Notes under the pieces: generated by a model
What the model was told of the DNA's origin: nothing
Seen by the model: the letters and a program-made list of their open reading frames with translations, nothing else
Database searches by the model: none
Translations under genes and position numbers: made by a program
Shown: positions 58,529-64,000 of the stretch, piece after piece
Layout: every line of letters begins with the position of its first letter
How positions within the stretch are numbered: position 1 is the first letter of the stretch
Assembly (NCBI GenBank): GCA_900128585.1
Contig: LT642150.1
Coordinates: forward strand, 1-64,000
DNA from: Stramenopiles sp. TOSAG23-3
Taxonomy: Eukaryota; Sar
Direction of reading: 5' to 3'
DNA: 64,000 nt

Positions 58529-60481
58529 ATGTCTTCCATCGCAGCACCCGTCTCTACCCCGAGGGGGTCGTTCCGCAGTGCAAAGCGCGCTATGCGTCGT
58601 ATAGACGGAGAAACCTATATTGTTACGTTGCGGCATGAAGAGGATAGCCCGAACGTCTCGTTGGACGTGTACTCTAGTGGTGACTCAAGAACTGTGACAA
58701 TTGAAAATAAGAAAGCGTTAGATGAAACCACGAACGATATGATAAGCAGGGCGGTGGACGAGGTCCACATGACGCGCTTGCTGGCTTTGAAAGCGAAAAC
58801 GCAGGCGGAGCTGGCCGAAGCCGTTGCCCTTTATAGAGAATGGGAAAACAACAAACTCCCGCCCTCGCTCGAGGCGGCGATCAAATTGGCGCCCACACAT
58901 ATCCACATGCGCATAGATTTAGCCCGCGCGAGGTTCAAGCTAGAGCAGTACCACATATGTATTAGCCAGTGCAAGCGAGTGGTGGCAGCAGCGCGCTTGC
59001 CGTCCGCGAAACTTTTTGGTTCCAGGCAGAGCGAAACGGTGGCAACTGTGGTATCGAATGCCTACGAGCTAATGGGGGATGCCCTGCAGCACATGGGTCC
59101 TTCAAAGGCTGCCCGGGCGATGAATGTTTATCTGCTCGCGCTGCGAGAAAACCCTTCCAATCCCACGGCAAGGCCAAAATTAGAGCTTCTCCATGCAAAG
59201 TTAAGTGCTGGGGCAAAAGCACCCGAAGGCAAAACCAACGAAGGGCCGGGAGGGAAAGTTGAAGAGCAGCAGGTCGGCGAATCAACGAAATCGGACGGCA
59301 GGGCACACACCCGCGAAATTGAAGACTTGCTGTCGCACCACGACCTCGTAGACAATTCTCACAACTTTAAGTTCCAATGCACGATGTGCGGCGAGTGCTG
59401 CCGGCAAGCGGACAATATCCTGTTGACGCCAATAGATGTCTGGCTGATGGCACGGTCCAGCGGCCTCGGGAATGTGCATGGGATTCACACGACAATTCAA
59501 TTGCGAAAGAAATTCAAAAAAGCCTTTCACTGGACGTCTAAGGACGGCTTGCCAGTGTGCTATTTGCGCCCGTTAAAGGCGAAGGACGGCCGGTGTCACT
59601 TTTCTTTTCCCTTGTACAGGAAGAACGGGAAGCTACTGAGCTATTCTGAGTCTACCAAATTGAAACTAGACGTAGAGGAAGAGTACGTTCCGGTATCCCC
59701 AGACGAATACAACATTACCGAGGAAGAGGAGAAAGCTGCCATGGATAGTTTAAATCTAAGCGACTCAGACGATGATGGCGAGGCTGGAGACGAAGAGGAA
59801 GATGAAGATGCGTCCAGCGACGACGATGGGGGGCGCCAGCCATCCGATTTGAGTGGCCACAGAAGAAGAAAGCGGGGGATGCGGCCGAAAGGAGAAGGTC
59901 AGGCCGATGCGGTGTGGAATAGTTACGGCCGCCATGCGCTAGGGTGCATGTTGGGTATGGAGAACATGCCTCACATGTGTTCGGGCTACCCTGTGGCCCA
60001 GGAGTTGTCTTGGGCGGACTTTTGGCACGTGCGTGACCCTAATACGGTTGGGGCTGCAAAACACGCAGACGGCGAAAAGATAGTCATCGTTCGCACAGAC
60101 GCCTGCGAAGGTTTCTTTACTGACGAACAGCTGAAGACGCAACCGTTTGAGTCCGTTGACCCTACCCCTGGGCCTATTAAAGAGAGGCCGATAAAGGAGT
60201 TCATAGACGACAATGGGTTGAAGGAGCGTTGGAACCACGTCGACTCGTTTATGGCATTGGTACAAGAGGTAACGGACTCAAAAATTATCCCATCTTTTAA
60301 GAACGATGCAAAGAGACGGCTGCAGTTCCAGAAAGAACTTGCAGACATATGGTATAATGCTGATCGATTGGCTGGCAACCCGTCTGCCGGTCTCGAAGGC
60401 AACTGGCGAACGGTCGAAAGGGCGGTGGCTAGTGCCACCCGAACGTTGATTTCCGAGTTCAAGTCAGAAATGAAGAAGTAA
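58529..60481 (+). CDS. YkgJ-type Cys-cluster protein with N-terminal helical domain
   Basis: 650 residues from the ATG at 58529; an upstream TTG frame is rejected. A TPR-like helical region spans about 80-230 (AELAEAVALYREWENN, MGDALQHMGPSKAARAMNVY). The YkgJ-type cluster then begins CTMCGECC (Cys284, 287, 290, 291), followed by LLTPIDVWLMARSSG, and continues in GCMLGMENMPHMCSGYP. Such CxxCxxCC clusters bind zinc or an Fe-S centre. An acidic disordered linker of Asp/Glu/Ser (SDSDDDGEAGDEEEDEDASS) and a basic HRRRKRGMRPK interrupt the two cluster halves. The C-terminus is helical. Function is unknown; the family is widespread in bacteria, and long eukaryotic versions with TPRs are uncommon. 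The stop is 97 bases from a convergent stop. Confidence 0.85.
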   Translation: MSSIAAPVSTPRGSFRSAKRAMRRIDGETYIVTLRHEEDSPNVSLDVYSSGDSRTVTIENKKALDETTNDMISRAVDEVHMTRLLALKAKTQAELAEAVALYREWENNKLPPSLEAAIKLAPTHIHMRIDLARARFKLEQYHICISQCKRVVAAARLPSAKLFGSRQSETVATVVSNAYELMGDALQHMGPSKAARAMNVYLLALRENPSNPTARPKLELLHAKLSAGAKAPEGKTNEGPGGKVEEQQVGESTKSDGRAHTREIEDLLSHHDLVDNSHNFKFQCTMCGECCRQADNILLTPIDVWLMARSSGLGNVHGIHTTIQLRKKFKKAFHWTSKDGLPVCYLRPLKAKDGRCHFSFPLYRKNGKLLSYSESTKLKLDVEEEYVPVSPDEYNITEEEEKAAMDSLNLSDSDDDGEAGDEEEDEDASSDDDGGRQPSDLSGHRRRKRGMRPKGEGQADAVWNSYGRHALGCMLGMENMPHMCSGYPVAQELSWADFWHVRDPNTVGAAKHADGEKIVIVRTDACEGFFTDEQLKTQPFESVDPTPGPIKERPIKEFIDDNGLKERWNHVDSFMALVQEVTDSKIIPSFKNDAKRRLQFQKELADIWYNADRLAGNPSAGLEGNWRTVERAVASATRTLISEFKSEMKK

Positions 60482-60578
60482 GTTTAGAGGTGTCAGCGTT
60501 TAAAAATTAAAAGTGAGACTTACGAAAGTTATTTGTTTTATACTACATTGCGAGAGTATCATTTTTATTCTATTCTCT

Positions 60579-61595
60579 CTATAGCTTGGACGCAGAGTTC
60601 TCTGCGATGGAAAATGCATGGCCCGAACTCACTGCAAGGTGCCAGCGACTGTCTGGATCGACCTTTTTGTGGCTGCCGTCGTTCGAAGTATGCGGGACAC
60701 GGTGGACTATTCCATCTTTTGACAAAGCTTCCAGGACCAGGTACATGTTTCCCATTGCTGGGAAGACGAGATTCTCCGGCAAACCCTGGTAAATTTGGCG
60801 CGTTAACGATTCCAGACTCCAGTATGTTTCCCCGTCTTTGGGGGGCGTTTCAAGGACTGCAACCGCCCCCCGTATGCGCTGTCGGCGATGAGATATATAC
60901 TCTATTATTTTGGACGTTCCTTCCTCTACAACTGGACCATGGCCAGGGTACAACTTCTCCGGGTTGAAGGATTTCATCCTCTGCAAAGAATTCATGTATG
61001 CATGCAGGTTCCTGAACACTGATGTGCCAGTACCCAGCACGTTGTCGGCGGTGAACATGGAGTTTTCCTCTTCTAACACCAAACATATATGGTCATTCGC
61101 GTGACCTGGAGTAAACAAAACCTTTAAAGTTGCCCCTGCAGTTGTGAGGATTTCGCCGTCTACGACAGGGGTAAATTTGTCCTTCGGCCACATTTCATAC
61201 GGGGTAATGGTCCCTTCGCCCCCAAACGATGCCTCCAATTCTTCTGGCATATACTTTAAAACAGGAATATTGCTCCCGTGGTCCTCCAATACGCTGCTCA
61301 CACCACCTAAATGGTCGTGGTGCCAGTGCGATACAACTATTTGACTAATGGACGTACATCCGGCTTGCCTCATGCCCTCCTTAAGAGTCGTGAGGTAGTC
61401 TCGCTTCCCCTCGCCTGTATCAATAAGAATGCGACTTGATCCTGTCCCTACCAGATATGTATTTGTCCCTTGCAGCGAATAACTTCCTGGGTTTGACCCC
61501 AAAAACCGCCATACTCGAGCAGAGAGCTGGGTTATAAGTGGAAGTTTCCCCAGAAGTTGTTTCCCCCCTTTCAAATGTGAAGCCAGAGACGACAT
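60579..61595 (-). CDS. LACTB2-like metallo-beta-lactamase-fold hydrolase
   Basis: 338 residues from the ATG at 61593-61595; an upstream TTG frame is rejected. The metal site motif HWHHDH is at 90-95 (His90, His92, Asp94, His95) after ILIDTGEG. Further ligands are GHANDHICL and PGHG. A C-terminal helical region (YQGLPENLVFPAMGNMYLVLEALSK) matches the winged-helix tail of LACTB2. Human LACTB2 is a mitochondrial endoribonuclease, so an RNA or hydroxyacyl-glutathione-like substrate is possible. The first 30 residues are basic and Ser/Leu-rich and could be a mitochondrial presequence, though this is not clear-cut. It is convergent with the Cys-cluster gene. Confidence 0.88.
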   Translation of the reverse strand: MSSLASHLKGGKQLLGKLPLITQLSARVWRFLGSNPGSYSLQGTNTYLVGTGSSRILIDTGEGKRDYLTTLKEGMRQAGCTSISQIVVSHWHHDHLGGVSSVLEDHGSNIPVLKYMPEELEASFGGEGTITPYEMWPKDKFTPVVDGEILTTAGATLKVLFTPGHANDHICLVLEEENSMFTADNVLGTGTSVFRNLHAYMNSLQRMKSFNPEKLYPGHGPVVEEGTSKIIEYISHRRQRIRGAVAVLETPPKDGETYWSLESLTRQIYQGLPENLVFPAMGNMYLVLEALSKDGIVHRVPHTSNDGSHKKVDPDSRWHLAVSSGHAFSIAENSASKL

Positions 61596-62088
61596 GAGAG
61601 TCGTGCGGTTCAATTTTCCACCCGCCGCTGTGATAAATGGCTCTGAAAATTCTCTTGGCGCCTACGTGTGGTTCAAAAATATACCGCGGGGTGGGGATTC
61701 CCATCCGATGAAAAAGCGTATGATATTTTTTCGATGATAATTATACATTGGTATATACACACAGTTTGGTGCTCTAATGTGAATGGGGGCGCCTGGTGAG
61801 GGGTAGACGGAGGAGGAGGAGGGAGAAAGAGAGATGTTGGATGGGGGTGGAGGCAGCAGGAGCAGACAGCAGGTGAAAAGAAGAGAGAAGAAGAGAAAAG
61901 GTGGGGGGATGGTGTCGTGGCACGTAAAAAAATAAAATACGGAAGCAATACGATATGAAAATTTCGTTGAACTTCTTTCATACTTAAACAGTTGAGGGAA
62001 AAAAATAATTCTTTCACTAATTGATAACAAACCAAGGGGTTTCAAGCCAATTTATCGCATTATCGGTCTATTTTGCAGTTGGTAACAC
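61596..62088. other. 493-base intergenic region
   Basis: No gene. It contains a GGAGG/AGCAGG purine-rich patch (61800-61910), short AT runs, and sequence to the 3' end of the PP2C gene. Long frames here are shadows of the purine tract. Confidence 0.5.
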
Positions 62089-63324
62089 TTAAATCAACCA
62101 AATGCACACGACCGTCGTATTGTCTTGGGATCCTCGGCGCATTGCCTCCTCGACTAAGTATTGACCCATTCGCTCCCTTCGTCGTTCCATTCCGGCGCGA
62201 ATTCCCACTCTTGGCTCTGAGTCATTCCCCGGGTCTTTCAGGGCGTCGTACGCATTCACGGCAGAGTTACCGTCGTGCCCAACGCCCACCATTACGTTCT
62301 TGCAGAAATCAACAGCTTCTTGACTACTCATAACGTCCCATAAACCGTCGGATGCCACAATAATGAACTGGTCCTCTGTTGGCGAACGTTCAACTTTCTT
62401 GATGTCAGGTTCCGCCGTAACGAATGGAGCTTCCGCATGATCGCCCATAGACCGGGACAGAGCTAAATTCCCATTCACGCGCCAGGCCCCCATGGTTGGA
62501 ACAGGGGCCCCGTCGTCGTCCCGCCACCCGTACCATGATACCACACCACCTAAATCTTCAATGCGCTTCCTTTCCTCGGGATCATTCGGTTTATGGTCGT
62601 CTGTTAAGTCTATCGCCTCGCCGTTGCGGCACAATACGGCTCTCGAATCGCCCACGTTAATAGCCCACATATACTTGTCCACCAGCATAATGGCTACTGC
62701 GGTTGATCCTACGTGCTGCCAATCGGTCATTTCAATAATTTCTTTTTGTACACGATGAAATGCCGCTACCAACGCACTGCCAATATCTTTTCCGAACGAC
62801 TTAATGCCAAGGAATGAGCCCTGTGACTCTATTTCGTCCTCCACTACTTGGTACAAACGTTTTCGTAAATATTCGGAGACGGCGCCCCCACCGTGGCCAT
62901 CGTACACTGCAAAAAAGGAGCCATCGTCGGAAATAAAGTACTCATCCTCCATGTACTGTCTCGGCCCTTTCGTCAAAAAGCAGGATGCCCCTGAGCACTG
63001 TCTCCAACTTTTTAGTTTGACTTCTTGTCGACCCGAGTTGTGTCGGACGCCCTTCCTTATCCCAAGTTCAACGAAACTTACCTCTGCCTCAGAATCGTCT
63101 GAACCTGAGCACTCTAAATGAGCAGCGGCAACACCACTCGTAAGCATCAACACACCCAACCCCGACGCGAAACGACCGTTCTGCAAAATTGACCATGCAC
63201 CAGCCTGGTCCCCGTGGCATCGACGGTGAAAAAAATGTCGCCGCTGGAGTTGAATACCCACAACGTTTCGAACCGAACGCGGCTGGCAAACGGAACACCG
63301 CCTCAAAAGTTGGTTGAGGAACAT
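62089..63324 (-). CDS. PP2C-family protein phosphatase, probably mitochondrial
   Basis: 411 residues from the ATG at 63322-63324; an upstream TTG frame is rejected. PP2C motifs are complete: YMEDEYF (Glu126-Asp127), YDGHGG at 141-146, VNVGDSRAVLCRNG, LTDDHKPNDPEERKRI, LALSRSMGDH, ASDGLWDVMS and the final DNTTVVCIW. The N-terminal 40 residues are rich in Arg and Gln with few acids (MFLNQLLRRCSVCQPRSVRN), as in mitochondrial presequences, and are followed by a hydrophobic stretch (LGVLMLTSGVAAAHL). It removes phosphate from Ser/Thr using two Mn/Mg ions. Targeting is inferred from composition. Confidence 0.93.
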   Translation of the reverse strand: MFLNQLLRRCSVCQPRSVRNVVGIQLQRRHFFHRRCHGDQAGAWSILQNGRFASGLGVLMLTSGVAAAHLECSGSDDSEAEVSFVELGIRKGVRHNSGRQEVKLKSWRQCSGASCFLTKGPRQYMEDEYFISDDGSFFAVYDGHGGGAVSEYLRKRLYQVVEDEIESQGSFLGIKSFGKDIGSALVAAFHRVQKEIIEMTDWQHVGSTAVAIMLVDKYMWAINVGDSRAVLCRNGEAIDLTDDHKPNDPEERKRIEDLGGVVSWYGWRDDDGAPVPTMGAWRVNGNLALSRSMGDHAEAPFVTAEPDIKKVERSPTEDQFIIVASDGLWDVMSSQEAVDFCKNVMVGVGHDGNSAVNAYDALKDPGNDSEPRVGIRAGMERRRERMGQYLVEEAMRRGSQDNTTVVCIWLI

Positions 63325-64000
63325 GCTGGCCTCCAACTACTTTGTCGAATGCTGTATCTGCCTGTGATTGTTGAAGAAACTGATTAGTGGCCTGTAAAGT
63401 TAAAAAACGGGGCAATTGATTGCATGTTAAGCAGTTTTGATCACTAATTGAACGTTTAGTATTTTAATGGACATTCATATTCATCATCATTATAATAATA
63501 ATAAATTATTATTATGTTGTAGCGGATAATATTATTAATCAGATTCAGTGATGGGGGATGGTGGATGGTGTGTGGTGGTTTGTTATTATTATTACATTAT
63601 TATTACATTGTATTACATTGTATTATTATATCTTTTCTCAGGACTCAGGACTCACTCGGGTATAAAATATAAAATATAAAGTACAAGCAAAAACAGAGGC
63701 GAGTCAAATATTAAATATACACAACAGTAAGTATAAGTATACCAGGGTATTTGTTTAAAACAATAATAATAAGTTCTACTATACGGAATCAGTACAACTA
63801 AATATATATACACAGGCAGGAAATCATATTTTATGTATTAATATTATTATTGTTACATACAGTAGAAGATACACAGAGTAAACTTGACATCTTACAGTAT
63901 TATAGAAGATACACAGAGTAAACTTGACATCTTCAACAAAAAATAATTAGAGTAAAAAAAAAAAAATAGAAAATATAAAAAAAATCATCATCGTCGCCTC
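63325..64000. other. Intergenic to the window end; direct repeat
   Basis: No gene supported. ATT runs (63490-63640), TATAAAATATAAAATATAAA (63661-63680) and a 31-bp direct repeat (63863-63933). The A-rich end runs off the window. Confidence 0.5.
63863..63933 (+). repeat. Direct repeat of 31 bp with 9-bp spacer
   Basis: TAGAAGATACACAGAGTAAA then CTTGACATCTT occurs at 63863-63893 and again at 63903-63933 with no mismatch; the period is 40 bp. Two copies only. It is a recent local duplication. Confidence 0.9.

Noticed and set aside
1595-63336. TTG or GTG start codons extending many genes upstream
   Set aside because: Eukaryotic initiation is at ATG and each such gene has a good internal ATG giving the family's usual N-terminus.
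63863-63933. CRISPR array
   Set aside because: Two copies with a 9-bp spacer in a eukaryotic window; no cas gene.
1-64000. tRNA or rRNA genes
   Set aside because: I looked for T-loop words (GTTCGAATC-type) in spacers and found none with a supporting cloverleaf.

Overview
The window is nuclear DNA from a unicellular eukaryote. It encodes exportin-5, RAD50, cereblon, a SEC1/SLY1 protein, a kinesin, PUS10 and a TMTC-type O-mannosyltransferase. There are no Shine-Dalgarno sites or operons; genes alternate strand and are separated by AT-rich, simple-sequence spacers. About 29 protein genes fit in 64 kb (roughly one per 2.2 kb). Every complete one reads as a single uninterrupted exon in the standard code, so the genome is compact and intron-poor. 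DAW1, a dynein-assembly WD40 protein, implies motile cilia. An ABP34-like actin-bundling protein and a kinesin-6 point to an elaborate cytoskeleton. I infer a flagellate-forming protist, possibly an intron-poor stramenopile of the labyrinthulid/thraustochytrid type, but nothing here proves the lineage.

Layout from left to right. 1-5 kb: the truncated end of an EDR2_C (DUF1336) protein, a secreted Cys-rich repeat protein, a strong hairpin, and an ankyrin/EF-hand protein. 5-11 kb: exportin-5 and a SAP-like/double-CxxC basic protein, both on the minus strand. 12-16 kb: an ankyrin protein, the ABP34-like protein and an ER-lumen-type ankyrin protein. 16-25 kb: PUS10, SLY1, dUTPase and TMTC. 25-34 kb: a coiled-coil protein, a four-TM protein, kinesin-6 and an MTD1-type methylene-THF dehydrogenase. 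35-46 kb: cereblon, RAD50, riboflavin kinase, a PPP phosphatase and agmatinase. 46-55 kb: a flavin amine oxidase, a secreted repeat protein, a divergent Arf-like protein, a cationic amino acid transporter and a MATE-like membrane protein. 55-63 kb: DAW1, a YkgJ-type Cys-cluster protein, a LACTB2-like metallo-beta-lactamase and a PP2C phosphatase.

The genes are mostly unrelated housekeeping functions, as expected for a eukaryotic chromosome arm. The one plausible functional pairing is agmatinase and a polyamine/amino-acid-oxidase-like flavoenzyme, transcribed divergently from one 0.5 kb spacer. No tRNA, rRNA, complete transposon, CRISPR array or viral gene was recognised. The least explained material is a Cys-rich 10-11-residue repeat protein, a 26-bp-stem hairpin, a dispersed short repeat family in spaces between convergent genes, recurring short intergenic motifs, and an Arf-like protein that lacks two normal GTPase motifs.

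Start sites were set at the first ATG in good context. Many of the longest open frames begin further upstream at TTG or GTG, which I did not accept as starts in a eukaryote.
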